This document shows, piece after piece, positions 1 through 8,994 of a stretch of 24,975 bases of DNA (its first letter is position 1; each line of letters opens with the position of its first letter). The DNA is taken from the NCBI GenBank assembly GCA_050287105.1, contig JBNKBG010000031.1:1-24975 (forward strand), in the 5' to 3' direction. The DNA comes from JAPHTQ01 sp050287105 (GTDB lineage Bacteria; Pseudomonadota; Gammaproteobacteria; Thiohalomonadales; Thiohalomonadaceae). Position numbers and translations under genes: made by a program. The notes under the pieces are model-generated. The model was given only the letters and a program-made list of their open reading frames with translations, was not told the DNA's origin and did not search any database.

Positions 1-56
1 CACGCAGCTTCTCCAGCCTGCAGGACGAATTGACCCGCTCTACTCCGGCGCAGTGA
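1..56 (+). CDS. C-terminal end of a probable SPOR-domain (DamX-like) protein, 5' partial
   Basis: Reading from base 3, the last 17 codons give RSFSSLQDELTRSTPAQ followed by TGA at 54-56. The short tail with an aromatic-Ser-x-x-Gln helix resembles the end of SPOR-domain cell-division proteins of the DamX type. In Pseudomonas and many other Gammaproteobacteria a SPOR-domain gene (following aroB) lies directly upstream of gltB, so the position supports this call more than the 17 residues do. DamX-like proteins are inner-membrane proteins that bind denuded peptidoglycan at the septum; that role is known for the family and cannot be seen here. The other two frames stop at base 33 or run on to base 114 and look less protein-like. 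Confidence 0.45.
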   Translation, partial: RSFSSLQDELTRSTPAQ

Positions 57-62
57 TCGCCT

Positions 63-80
63 GCCCGGTGACCCGGGCAA
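63..80 (+). terminator. Hairpin after the SPOR-like gene, possible terminator
   Basis: TGCCCGG (63-69) and CCGGGCA (74-80) form a perfect 7-bp stem with a TGAC loop, seven bases after the upstream stop codon. No T-run follows, so this may be a Rho-dependent or processing end rather than a canonical intrinsic terminator. Confidence 0.35.
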
Positions 81-133
81 ACTCACCACGTTAATCGCCA
101 TTTCCCGCCTGTTATCCCCCGTTAGGGTGGTAA

Positions 134-162
134 TTGAACATGCCGCCCCGCAGCAGTATACT
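134..162 (+). promoter_or_regulatory. Probable sigma70 promoter of gltBD
   Basis: TTGAAC (134-139) and TATACT (157-162) are separated by exactly 17 bases; each hexamer differs from consensus at one or two positions. Transcription would start near 168-170, leaving a leader of about 105 bases before the ATG at 276. This is the best-looking promoter in the window and lies directly upstream of gltB. Confidence 0.65.
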
Positions 163-275
163 GCTTGGCCGTTTTGCCCTGAGAAATGGGCGGCGCCGCG
201 ATGTTGCGCGGTATTTCGAACATCAACACAACCACCTGGTTATCGGCTGTGAGCGAAACAAAAATATATAAAGGT

Positions 276-3200
276 ATGTACCGTCCCGACTTTGAGCGGG
301 ATAACTGCGGCTTCGGCCTGATCGCGCATATGGACGGCGGCACCAGCCATTGGCTGGTCAGCACCGCCATCGAGGCGCTCGGCCGTATGACCCACCGCGG
401 CGCCATCGCCGCCGACGGCAAGACCGGCGACGGTTGCGGCCTGTTGCTGAAAAAGCCCGATAGCTTCCTCCGTGCCGTGGCCACTGAAGCGGGGATCAGC
501 CTGGAAGAAGGCTATGCCGTAGGCAGCGTCTTCCTCGCCCGTGATGAAGCCACTGCCGCCAAGGCCCGCGAAACCCTGAACAACGAACTGACCGCCGAAG
601 GGCTGGTTGTGGCCGGCTGGCGCGTCGTGCCCACCGATGCCTCCGCCTGTGGCGAATCGGCCAAGGCGACCCAGCCGCAGATCGAACAGATCTTCGTCAA
701 CCGTCCGTTGGGCATGGACGAGGGCGACTTCGATCGTCATCTGTTCATCGCCCGCCGTCGCGCCGAGAAGGCCCGTGCCGCCGCTGGCGATAGCATGTTC
801 TACATCCCCACCCTCTCCGCCCAGGTGATCTCCTACAAGGGGATGGTGATGCCCGAGTTCCTGCCGGTGTTCTACCCGGATCTGGGCGACGCACGCATGG
901 AGTCAGGCATCGCCGTATTCCACCAGCGTTTCGCCACCAACACCCTGCCCGAGTGGCGTCTGGCACAGCCGTTCCGCTACCTGGCGCACAACGGTGAGAT
1001 CAACACCGTTCGCGGTAACCGCAACTGGGCCCGTGCCCGCTCCTACACCTTTGCCACCGACAAGATCGCCAACATGGACGACGTGCGTCCGTGGGTATCG
1101 ATGGAAGGCTCCGACTCCTCCAGCCTCGACAACATGCTGGAGGCGATGCTCGCCGGCGGTATCGATATCTTCCGCGCCATGCGCCTGCTGATTCCGCCCG
1201 CGTGGCAGAACGTCAGCGAGATGGATGCGGATCTGCGCGCCTTCTACGAATACAACTCCATGCACATGGAGCCGTGGGACGGCCCCGCCGGTATCGTACT
1301 TACCGATGGCCGCTATGCCGCCTGTACCCTGGATCGCAACGGCCTGCGCCCGGCGCGCTATGTGATCACCAAACCCGATGGCGGCGACGCCAAAGAGGGC
1401 GACTACAGCGGTTGCGTAATCACCCTCGCCTCCGAGATCGGTGTCTACGATTACGACAATGCGCATGTGATCAAGAAAGGCCGCCTCAAGCCGGGTCAAA
1501 TGATCGCCGCCGATACCCACACCGGCGAGTTGATCCTGCCGCAGGAGATCGACGAGCGTCTGAAAATGGCACAGCCCTACAAAGAGTGGATGAAGAACGC
1601 TGTTCATCTCGAATCGGTGCTGGCGGGTGATCCGCTGTGCGACACGCCGATGGAGAAGTGCGAGCTCGACGTCTACCAGAAACTGTTCCAGGTCAGCTTC
1701 GAAGAGCGCGATCAGGTGCTGCGCGTACTGGCCGAAGCGGGTCAGGAGGCGATCGGTTCCATGGGTGACGATGCACCCTTCCCGGTGATGTCGCGTCGCG
1801 TCCGCTCCGTGTTCGACAACTTCCGTCAGCAGTTTGCCCAGGTGACCAACCCGCCCATCGATCCGATCCGCGAACAGATCGTGATGTCGCTGGAGACCCT
1901 GCTGGGTAGCGAAAAGAACCTATTTGAAGAGACCGCCGATCACGCCAAGCGCCTGGTCGCCGATTCACCGGTTCTTTCCGAAGGCAAATTCCGCCAGTTG
2001 CTGGCACACGATGAGGGTGATTTCGCCCACGTGGTGATCGACCTCAACTACGCCACCGACTTCGGCCTGCAAAATGCCATCAGCGACATTGCCGACAAGG
2101 CCGTTGCCGCGGTGAAGTCGGGCAAGGTGATCCTCATTCTTTCCGATCGCAATATCGGCGAAGGCAAGATGCCGGTACACGCGGCACTGGCTACCGGTGC
2201 AGTACACCATCGCCTGATCGTCGAAGGCCTGCGTTGCAACGCCAACATCGTGGTGCAGACTGCCACTACCCGCGACCCGCACCACTTTGCCGTGCTGCTC
2301 GGTTACGGTGCTACCGCGATCTACCCCTACCTCGCCTACGAAACCATTAACGATATGGTGCGTAGCGGCGAACTTGCCTCCAAAGACCTCAACAAACTGG
2401 GCGAGAAGTATCGCGCCGGGATTAACAAGGGTCTCTACAAGGTGATGTCCAAGATGGGCATCTCCTCGGTCGCCTCCTATCGCGGTGCGCAACTGTTCGA
2501 GATCGTTGGCCTCAACGACGAAGTGGTGGAACTCTGTTTCCCCGCAACCACCTCCCGTGTGCAGGGTGCTGACTTCTCCGATCTGGAAAGCGATATCCTG
2601 CAACTGGTGCGCACTGCCTGGAACAACCGCAAGCCGGTGGACCAGGGCGGACTGCTCAAGTACATCCATGGTGGCGAACAGCACGCCTACAATCCTGACG
2701 TGGTCAAGGCGATCCACCAGGCGGTTAACAGTGGTGAGTGGAGCGACTATCAGGCCTTTGCCGCACTGGTGAACGAGCGCCCGCCGATGGTGCTGCGTGA
2801 CCTGCTTAAAGTGCGTTCCGATCTCAAGCCGGTCTCCATTGATGAAGTCGAGCCGGAGACCGAACTGTTCAAACGTTTCGACACGGCGGCGATGTCTCTC
2901 GGTGCGTTGTCGCCGGAGGCCCACGAGGCGCTGGCCATTGCCATGAACCGTCTTGGCGGTCGCTCCAATTCCGGCGAAGGTGGCGAAGATCCGGCGCGTT
3001 ACGTCGACAAGAGCAAATTCTCCAAGATCAAACAGATCGCCTCGGGCCGCTTCGGTGTCACCCCCGGTTATCTGGTCAATGCCGAGGTGTTGCAGATCAA
3101 GGTGGCCCAGGGTGCCAAGCCCGGCGAGGGCGGGCAGTTGCCCGGCCACAAGGTCAATGACACCATTGCCCGACTGCGCTTCACCCGCCCGGGCGTGCCG

Positions 3201-4754
3201 CTGATCTCGCCACCGCCGCACCACGATATCTACTCTATCGAGGACCTGGCGCAGCTGATCTTCGACCTCAAGCAGATCAATCCCGAAGCACTGGTGTCGG
3301 TGAAACTGGTAGCAGAGCCTGGCGTCGGCACCATCGCCGCTGGTGTGGCCAAGGCCTACGCGGACCTCATCACCATCTCCGGTTACGACGGCGGTACCGC
3401 CGCGTCTCCTATCGCCTCGGTCAAGTACGCCGGTTCCCCATGGGAGCTGGGCCTCTCCGAGACCCACCAGGTGCTGCGCATGAACGACCTGCGCGGCAAG
3501 GTGCGGGTGCAGGCCGACGGTGGCCTGAAGACCGGCCTCGACGTGATCAAGGCGGCGATCCTCGGTGCGGAATCCTTCGGTTTCGGTACCATGCCGATGG
3601 TGGTGCTGGGCTGTAAATACCTGCGTATCTGCCACCTCAACAACTGCGCCACCGGCGTGGCGACCCAGCACGACGTGCTGCGCGCCAAGCACTACAAGGG
3701 CAAGCCGGAACTGGTGGAAGCTTATTTCCGTTTCGTCGCCCGTGAAGTGCGTGAACTGATGGCCTCCCTCGGCGTACGCAAGCTGGAAGAGTTGATTGGT
3801 CGTACCGACCTGCTGGAGATCCTGCCTGGCGAGACCTCGCGGCAACAGAAGCTGGATCTCAAACCGATCCTTGATGGCTCTCTGGCGCCTGCCGATGCGC
3901 CGCAGTGTTGTATCGAACCGCGCAACGTGCCGTTTGACGAAGCCAAACTGGCCGAGCAGATGGTGGCCGATGCCCTTCCCGCCATTGAGAAGAAGGCGGG
4001 CGGTGAATTCCATTACGAGCTGAAGAACATCAACCGTTCAGTCGGTGCCCGACTCTCTGGCGAGATCGCCAAGCGCTGGGATACCTCCGGTATGGAAGAT
4101 GCGCCGATCACCCTGCATTTGAGCGGTACCGCGGGCCAGTCCTTTGGTGTATGGAATGCCGGTGGTCTGAACATGATCCTCGACGGCGATGCCAACGACT
4201 ACGTGGGCAAGGGGATGGCCGGTGGCAAGCTGGTGATTCGTCCGCCCCAGGGCAGCCGTTACAGCAGCAACGAAAACGCCATCATCGGTAACACCTGTCT
4301 CTACGGTGCCACCGGCGGCAAGCTGTTCGCCGCGGGCCTGGCCGGTGAGCGTTTCGGTGTGCGCAACTCAGGAGCCCATGCGGTGATCGAAGGGGCGGGT
4401 GACCACTGTGCGGAATACATGACCGGCGGTGTGATCACGGTGCTTGGCCAGACTGGTGTCAACTTCGGTGCGGGCATGACCGGTGGCTTTGCCTTTGTAC
4501 TGGATGAAGCGAACTGCTTCAGCGATCGCTACAACGGTGATGTGGATATCCACCGCATTAACACCGAGGCGACCGAAGCGCACCGCAACTTCCTGCGTGA
4601 CACGCTGAGCGAGTACGTGGCAGAAACCGGCTCGGTCTATGGGCAGAACATCCTCGACAACTTCGACGACTTCATCGGCCACTTCTGGCTGGTGACGCCG
4701 AAGGCGGCGGAGCTGGAAACCCTGCTCGAAGTGATGCTCAAACGAGCGGCCTAA
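276..4754 (+). CDS. gltB: Glutamate synthase (NADPH) large (alpha) subunit
   Basis: GltB is the cytoplasmic large subunit of GOGAT. It hydrolyses glutamine and passes the ammonia to 2-oxoglutarate, giving two glutamates per cycle with electrons from GltD. The 1492-residue product has the usual length. The class II amidotransferase nucleophile is Cys11 in ERDNCGFG, normally exposed by removal of a short propeptide. The FMN/synthase domain carries the 3Fe-4S cysteines Cys1113, Cys1119 and Cys1124 (CKYLRICHLNNCATG), and the C-terminal GXGXG domain contains GTAGQSFGVWNAGG and GDANDYVGKGMAGG. The start at 276 is chosen because GltB homologues begin a few residues before the nucleophile. The frame stays open upstream with ATG at 186 and 201 and GTG at 249, and none of these has a good ribosome-binding site; AAAGG at 270-274 is only one base from the chosen ATG. 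gltD follows 115 bases later. Confidence 0.97.
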   Translation: MYRPDFERDNCGFGLIAHMDGGTSHWLVSTAIEALGRMTHRGAIAADGKTGDGCGLLLKKPDSFLRAVATEAGISLEEGYAVGSVFLARDEATAAKARETLNNELTAEGLVVAGWRVVPTDASACGESAKATQPQIEQIFVNRPLGMDEGDFDRHLFIARRRAEKARAAAGDSMFYIPTLSAQVISYKGMVMPEFLPVFYPDLGDARMESGIAVFHQRFATNTLPEWRLAQPFRYLAHNGEINTVRGNRNWARARSYTFATDKIANMDDVRPWVSMEGSDSSSLDNMLEAMLAGGIDIFRAMRLLIPPAWQNVSEMDADLRAFYEYNSMHMEPWDGPAGIVLTDGRYAACTLDRNGLRPARYVITKPDGGDAKEGDYSGCVITLASEIGVYDYDNAHVIKKGRLKPGQMIAADTHTGELILPQEIDERLKMAQPYKEWMKNAVHLESVLAGDPLCDTPMEKCELDVYQKLFQVSFEERDQVLRVLAEAGQEAIGSMGDDAPFPVMSRRVRSVFDNFRQQFAQVTNPPIDPIREQIVMSLETLLGSEKNLFEETADHAKRLVADSPVLSEGKFRQLLAHDEGDFAHVVIDLNYATDFGLQNAISDIADKAVAAVKSGKVILILSDRNIGEGKMPVHAALATGAVHHRLIVEGLRCNANIVVQTATTRDPHHFAVLLGYGATAIYPYLAYETINDMVRSGELASKDLNKLGEKYRAGINKGLYKVMSKMGISSVASYRGAQLFEIVGLNDEVVELCFPATTSRVQGADFSDLESDILQLVRTAWNNRKPVDQGGLLKYIHGGEQHAYNPDVVKAIHQAVNSGEWSDYQAFAALVNERPPMVLRDLLKVRSDLKPVSIDEVEPETELFKRFDTAAMSLGALSPEAHEALAIAMNRLGGRSNSGEGGEDPARYVDKSKFSKIKQIASGRFGVTPGYLVNAEVLQIKVAQGAKPGEGGQLPGHKVNDTIARLRFTRPGVPLISPPPHHDIYSIEDLAQLIFDLKQINPEALVSVKLVAEPGVGTIAAGVAKAYADLITISGYDGGTAASPIASVKYAGSPWELGLSETHQVLRMNDLRGKVRVQADGGLKTGLDVIKAAILGAESFGFGTMPMVVLGCKYLRICHLNNCATGVATQHDVLRAKHYKGKPELVEAYFRFVAREVRELMASLGVRKLEELIGRTDLLEILPGETSRQQKLDLKPILDGSLAPADAPQCCIEPRNVPFDEAKLAEQMVADALPAIEKKAGGEFHYELKNINRSVGARLSGEIAKRWDTSGMEDAPITLHLSGTAGQSFGVWNAGGLNMILDGDANDYVGKGMAGGKLVIRPPQGSRYSSNENAIIGNTCLYGATGGKLFAAGLAGERFGVRNSGAHAVIEGAGDHCAEYMTGGVITVLGQTGVNFGAGMTGGFAFVLDEANCFSDRYNGDVDIHRINTEATEAHRNFLRDTLSEYVAETGSVYGQNILDNFDDFIGHFWLVTPKAAELETLLEVMLKRAA

Positions 4755-4760
4755 CAAAAC

Positions 4761-4840
4761 AAACCGCCAAGTACGCGAAGTCACGCAAAGTTAGGATAAC
4801 GGTGTTTTTGCTTAGTGACCTTTGCGTACTTTGCGGTTAA
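4761..4840. repeat. Palindromic intergenic element, copy 1 (gltB-gltD gap)
   Basis: The left arm (about 4761-4784, AACCGCCAAGTACGCGAAG then TCAC) is nearly the reverse complement of the right arm (about 4815-4840, GTGA then CCTTTGCGTACTTTGCGGTT). The arms share AACCGC-N-AAGTACGC-N-AAG, around a centre of about 30 bases. A longer relative lies on the other side of gltD at 6285-6439. In RNA it would fold into a long hairpin between gltB and gltD and could attenuate transcription or protect message ends. There is no open frame of note inside. Confidence 0.8.
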
Positions 4841-4869
4841 AGAATTAATTTGATTAGTGGTGAAATACT

Positions 4870-6282
4870 GTGAGTAAGTCCAACGCACTACAGTTTCTCG
4901 ATATCCCGCGCCAGGACCCGGATAAGAAAGCGGTCGAGACGCGCATCTGCGAGTACGCGGAAATCTATGGCGACTTCGATGGCGAAACCGCTGTCTATCA
5001 GTCTGGCCGTTGCCTGCATTGCGGCAATCCCTACTGCGAGTGGAAGTGCCCGGTGCACAACTACATTCCCAACTGGCTGCAGTTGATCAACGAGGGTAAC
5101 TGGCAGGAAGCGGTAGAGCTTTCCCATCGCACCAACTCCCTGCCAGAGATGACCGGCCGGGTCTGCCCACAGGATCGTCTCTGCGAAGGGGCCTGCACCC
5201 TTAACGACGGCCTTGGCGCAGTAACCATCGGTACCGTTGAGCGCTATATCTCCGACACCGCCTTTGCTAACGGCTGGACACCGGATCTCTCCGCTGTTGC
5301 CGACAGTGGCAAAAAGGTCGCGGTGATCGGTGCCGGTCCGGCGGGTCTCTCCGCGGCCGATGTGCTGGCGCGTAATGGCGTTAAAGTCACCGTCTATGAT
5401 CGTCATCCGGAGATCGGCGGTCTGCTGACTTTCGGTATCCCTGAATTCAAGCTGGAGAAAAGCGTGGTGAAACGTCGCCGCGCGATCTTCGAAGGTATGG
5501 GTATTCAATTTGAGTTGGGCGTAGAGATCGGCAAGGACAAACCGTTCCAGGAACTGGTCGATCAGTACGATGCTGTGTTCCTCGGCATGGGTACCTACAA
5601 CTACATGAGCGGCGGCAATCCCGGCGAAGATCTGCCCGGCGTGCATGCCGCGCTCGATTTTCTGATCTCCAACGTTAACCACTGCCACGGCTACGAGAAG
5701 GCTGGTGAAGACTACATCAGCATGGAAGGGCTCGAAGTGGTGGTGCTCGGTGGTGGCGATACCGCCATGGACTGCACCCGTACCTCCATTCGCCAGAAGG
5801 CATCCCGGGTGACCTGTGCCTACCGTCGTGACGAGGCCAATATGCCTGGTTCGAAGAAAGAGGTACAGAATGCCAAAGAGGAAGGGGTGAACTTCCTCTT
5901 CAATCGCCTGCCGGTAGAGATTGTGGGTAAGGATCGGGTCGAAGGGGTCAAGGTTATCACCACCGCCCTGGGCGAACCCGATGAGCGCGGTCGTCGCCGT
6001 CCCGAACCTGTTCCCGGTTCCGAAGAGGTGATCCCGGCCGACGCGGTGATCATCGCCTACGGCTTCCGCCCCAGCCCGGCCCCCTGGTTTGCCGATTTCG
6101 GTATCGAGGTGGATGAGCGTGGTAGGGTCAAGGCGCCTGCCGAGAGCGAATACAAATACCAGACCAGCAATGAAAAGGTCTTCGCCGGTGGCGATATGGT
6201 GCGCGGTTCCGACCTGGTAGTGACTGCCATATGGGAAGGTCGTCAGGCGGCCGAGGGTATCCTTGATTATTTGAAGGTGTAA
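4870..6282 (+). CDS. gltD: Glutamate synthase (NADPH) small (beta) subunit
   Basis: GltD is the FAD flavoprotein that takes electrons from NADPH and passes them through 4Fe-4S clusters to the GltB subunit. The 470-residue product has the usual length. Cysteines for the two 4Fe-4S clusters are in SGRCLHCGNPYCEWKCP (Cys48, 51, 56, 60) and CPQDRLCEGAC (Cys99, 105, 109). The FAD-binding loop is GAGPAG (154-159) and the NADPH-binding loop is GGGDTAMD (294-301). The C-terminal AGGD motif of the FAD domain is present in VFAGGDMVRG. The start is GTG at 4870; no better start lies nearby and the ribosome-binding site is weak. It sits between two palindromic elements, so although it is clearly co-oriented with gltB its message level may be set separately. 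Confidence 0.97.
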   Translation: MSKSNALQFLDIPRQDPDKKAVETRICEYAEIYGDFDGETAVYQSGRCLHCGNPYCEWKCPVHNYIPNWLQLINEGNWQEAVELSHRTNSLPEMTGRVCPQDRLCEGACTLNDGLGAVTIGTVERYISDTAFANGWTPDLSAVADSGKKVAVIGAGPAGLSAADVLARNGVKVTVYDRHPEIGGLLTFGIPEFKLEKSVVKRRRAIFEGMGIQFELGVEIGKDKPFQELVDQYDAVFLGMGTYNYMSGGNPGEDLPGVHAALDFLISNVNHCHGYEKAGEDYISMEGLEVVVLGGGDTAMDCTRTSIRQKASRVTCAYRRDEANMPGSKKEVQNAKEEGVNFLFNRLPVEIVGKDRVEGVKVITTALGEPDERGRRRPEPVPGSEEVIPADAVIIAYGFRPSPAPWFADFGIEVDERGRVKAPAESEYKYQTSNEKVFAGGDMVRGSDLVVTAIWEGRQAAEGILDYLKV

Positions 6283-6284
6283 AG

Positions 6285-6439
6285 AAATATAAACCGCTAA
6301 GTACGCGAAGTTGCGCTAAGTATTTGTGCGGTTTTATGGAGGAAATTGATAGTCTCCAAGAGCTTTTTCATTGTACTGGTGAGGGATGTTTTAGGGGTTT
6401 TACTTTGCGTCACTTCGCGTACTTTGCGGTTAAATATTT
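6285..6439. repeat. Palindromic intergenic element, copy 2 (gltD-hemE gap)
   Basis: The left arm at 6285-6322 and the right arm at 6401-6439 are reverse complements over about 38 bases with a handful of mismatches. Shared blocks include AAATAT, AAGTACGCGAAGT, CGC and AAGTA. Read in one direction each arm is three tandem units of 9-10 bases of the form CGC-RAAG-T. The 78-base centre contains a small hairpin (TGGAG 6337-6341 with CTCCA 6354-6358). The element starts two bases after the gltD stop and ends 34 bases before hemE. It shares its arm sequence and orientation with copy 1 at 4761-4840 but is almost twice as long. Confidence 0.85.
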
Positions 6440-6473
6440 TTTATAAGAACAAATCAAACTTGGCGGTGAATGC

Positions 6474-7538
6474 ATGTCCGAATTGAAGAATGATCGTTTC
6501 CTGAGAGCCCTGCTGAAAGAGCCGGTAGATGTGACCCCGGTGTGGATGATGCGCCAGGCTGGCCGTTACCTCCCCGAATACCGCGAGACCCGTGCCAAGG
6601 CAGGCAGCTTCATGCAGCTGTGCATGAACCCGGAGTTGGCCTGTGAGGTGACTATCCAGCCTCTGGACCGTTACCCGCTCGACGCCGCGATCCTTTTCTC
6701 CGACATCCTCACCATACCCGATGCCATGGGTCTGCAACTGCGCTTTGCTGAGGGCGAAGGCCCGATCTTCGACAAGCCGGTGCGGACCGAGGCGGACGTT
6801 AACGCGCTGTTTGTCCCCGATCCGGAAGGTGAACTGAAATACGTGATGGATGCGGTACGCACCATCCGCAAGGAACTGGACGGCAGGGTGCCGCTGATCG
6901 GTTTCTCCGGCAGCCCCTGGACCCTGGCCACCTACATGGTCGAGGGCGGTTCCTCCAAGGAGTACGCCAAGGTCAAGGGGATGCTGTTCGACCGTCCCGA
7001 CCTGATGCACAAACTGCTCGATACCACTGCAAAAGCGGTCACGGCCTACCTCAACGCGCAGATCGACGCAGGTGCCCAGGCAGTACAGATCTTCGATACC
7101 TGGGGAGGCATGCTGACCCCGCGTGACTACAAAGAGTTCTCCCTGCGCTACATGCAGCAGATCATCGACGGCCTGAAGCGCGAATCGGAAGGCCGCAAGG
7201 TGCCGGTGATTCTCTTCACCAAGGGCGGCGGTCAGTGGCTGGAAGCAATGGCCGAAACCGGCGCCGATGCACTGGGCCTCGACTGGACTACCGATCTGGC
7301 CGATGCCCGTCGCCGTGTCGGTGACAAGGTGGCGTTGCAGGGCAACATGGACCCGACCGTGCTCTACGCCTCACCGGAGCGTATCCGTGCCGAGGTGAAG
7401 ACCGTGCTGGAGAGCTACGGCAAGGGTTCAGGCCACGTCTTCAACCTGGGACATGGCATCCATCAACACATTGATCCTGAACACGCAGGCGCTTTTATTG
7501 AGGCAGTGCATGAACTAAGTGCGCCATTCCACGTCTAA
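6474..7538 (+). CDS. hemE: Uroporphyrinogen decarboxylase
   Basis: HemE removes four carboxyl groups from the acetate side chains of uroporphyrinogen III to give coproporphyrinogen III, in the cytoplasmic haem pathway, without a cofactor. The 354-residue length is normal. The N-terminal signature PVWMMRQAGRYLPEY (22-36) supplies substrate-binding Arg27 and Arg31, and Asp77 in ILFSDIL is the equivalent of the catalytic aspartate that holds the pyrrole nitrogens. GFSGSPWTLATYM and the C-terminal FNLGHGIHQH are further family signatures. ATG at 6474 begins the conserved region, with only a weak GGCGGTGA upstream. The gene follows gltD at 191 bases, most of it taken by a palindromic element, and ends at a strong terminator. 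The gltB-gltD-hemE order is common in Gammaproteobacteria. Confidence 0.97.
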   Translation: MSELKNDRFLRALLKEPVDVTPVWMMRQAGRYLPEYRETRAKAGSFMQLCMNPELACEVTIQPLDRYPLDAAILFSDILTIPDAMGLQLRFAEGEGPIFDKPVRTEADVNALFVPDPEGELKYVMDAVRTIRKELDGRVPLIGFSGSPWTLATYMVEGGSSKEYAKVKGMLFDRPDLMHKLLDTTAKAVTAYLNAQIDAGAQAVQIFDTWGGMLTPRDYKEFSLRYMQQIIDGLKRESEGRKVPVILFTKGGGQWLEAMAETGADALGLDWTTDLADARRRVGDKVALQGNMDPTVLYASPERIRAEVKTVLESYGKGSGHVFNLGHGIHQHIDPEHAGAFIEAVHELSAPFHV

Positions 7539-7561
7539 CGTAGCGTGTTGTGAAAAAAGAG

Positions 7562-7594
7562 AGACCGCGGCCGGGAGACCTGTCGCGGTCTTTT
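7562..7594 (+). terminator. Rho-independent terminator after hemE
   Basis: AGACCGCG (7562-7569) pairs perfectly with CGCGGTCT (7584-7591), followed directly by more T residues (TTTT from 7591). It lies 23 bases after the hemE stop and also separates hemE from the convergent diguanylate cyclase gene ending at 7612. Confidence 0.8.
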
Positions 7595-7611
7595 GATTTA
7601 GACGGGAAAAT

Positions 7612-8775
7612 TCACGCGGCAACGGAGACGATATCGCGCCCGGCGGTTTTGGCCCGGTAAAGTCCTTCATCAACCCTTGAGAGCAGCTCGTCAGCGGCTT
7701 CACCTGGATGGCGTTCAGCGACGCCGATACTGGTAGTGAACTGGATGGGTTGTTCGGCACCTTCCACTTTTATCTGCGACAGGGAACAATCCCGGCGAAT
7801 GTTTTCGGCGAGTTCACACGCCTCTTCCAGGGAGGTGCCGGGCAGGATGGCGAGAAACTCTTCGCCACCGAAGCGTCCTACCAGATCGCTTTTGCGGCAA
7901 TGACGACGCAGGATATCGGCAAACACCTGCAGTACTCTGTCCCCCGTCGTATGCCCCCAGGTGTCGTTGATGCGCTTGAACAGATCCAGATCGAAAATCA
8001 ACAAAGAGAGCGGTTGCTCGCTATGCTGTGTGACCTGCTGGCGCAGGTGTGTGGCCAGTACCCGGCGGTTGACCAGGCCGGTGAGCGCATCACGGGTTGC
8101 TTCGCGATAGAGACGCAGCAACATGTGTAACTGGCTCATCTGTACCCACATGGCAATCACTGCCAGGAGTAGCAGTAGCCAGAGATCCCCAAGACTATGC
8201 ACCGACAGTAACGTGCCGCCTGCTACCTCTGTAGCGATGAAGAAGCCTGTCAGCAGACCACAGAAGGTGAGGCCTTCAAGCAGGGTCAGTGGTACGACAC
8301 CGAGCAGGGCCATGATCAGGAAAGGCAGGAAATCGTAGCCGGCGAGAACACCATTCTCCTTGATGCCCATATCCAGCAACAGGTGAGAGAGCAGGAAGAA
8401 TATGCCGGGGATCGCGATAAATAGCAGAATGCGTAAGCGTGCAAGGCGGAGGTTGTGCGGTTCGCTACCCCAGCGGCTCAAGAGCAAAAAAGCGGCGGCA
8501 AAGCCGAGACGTAACAGGAGCATGCGATTGAACGTAGCGCTATCCATCACGAAATAGTCGATGGGTATCCACAGCGGTGCCAGCACGGCAAAAATGAAGG
8601 CCAGCAGACGCATACGCAGCGTAATGTACTCGGCGCGGGAGGCATCGAAATCACGTGAGTGCAGGACAGTAGAGAAGATGTCCTGTAAATGGACGGTGTA
8701 GATCATTTCGCGCAATCCCGTGAACAGGTGGCTAAAGCTGTTCTCTTTCTGGGGTGTGGTGCCGGAATCGTACAT
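7612..8775 (-). CDS. Membrane-bound diguanylate cyclase (GGDEF)
   Basis: The product makes the second messenger cyclic di-GMP from two GTP. The 387-residue protein has about six hydrophobic segments between residues 55 and 215, forming a membrane sensor region whose family I do not recognise, followed by a complete GGDEF domain. DALTGLVNRR (229-238) and the metal-binding FDLDLFKRIN (261-270) are intact. The active loop is GGEEF (303-307), an allowed active variant, and RKSD (294-297) is an RxxD inhibitory site five residues before it, so feedback inhibition by product is expected. ATG at 8773-8775 has GGTGA seven bases upstream. The gene is convergent with hemE and divergent from the response regulator at 8995, sharing a 219-base intergenic region. 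Confidence 0.9.
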   Translation of the reverse strand: MYDSGTTPQKENSFSHLFTGLREMIYTVHLQDIFSTVLHSRDFDASRAEYITLRMRLLAFIFAVLAPLWIPIDYFVMDSATFNRMLLLRLGFAAAFLLLSRWGSEPHNLRLARLRILLFIAIPGIFFLLSHLLLDMGIKENGVLAGYDFLPFLIMALLGVVPLTLLEGLTFCGLLTGFFIATEVAGGTLLSVHSLGDLWLLLLLAVIAMWVQMSQLHMLLRLYREATRDALTGLVNRRVLATHLRQQVTQHSEQPLSLLIFDLDLFKRINDTWGHTTGDRVLQVFADILRRHCRKSDLVGRFGGEEFLAILPGTSLEEACELAENIRRDCSLSQIKVEGAEQPIQFTTSIGVAERHPGEAADELLSRVDEGLYRAKTAGRDIVSVAA

Positions 8776-8994
8776 GGTCGTTCACCGTGTCGGCGGCATT
8801 GAGAGGTATAGAGTACAGTATATGTGACAAATGTGAATGCACTGACGCTAATGTGATGTCCAGCGGGAAAAATGGGGGATTTCCACCTTTACTGTATTTT
8901 TACACGGGCTTCTGATAATTTTTGCGCCTAGGGGGGCAGGATCGCTTCCGGCAATAATAGCAATAACAGCACTAACCAGGGCGCACGCTATCTA

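Noticed and set aside
1965..4013. Very long open frame (682 codons) on the minus strand
   Set aside because: It lies wholly inside gltB, whose plus-strand protein is unmistakable; the open antisense frame comes from GC-rich codon bias.
4888..5688. 266-codon minus-strand open frame
   Set aside because: It is antisense to gltD, which has all iron-sulfur and nucleotide-binding motifs.
8776..8994. Divergent promoter region between the cyclase and the response regulator
   Set aside because: GATAAT at 8914-8919 and a TATACT on the minus strand are present, but neither has a convincing -35 at proper spacing, so no promoter feature is claimed.
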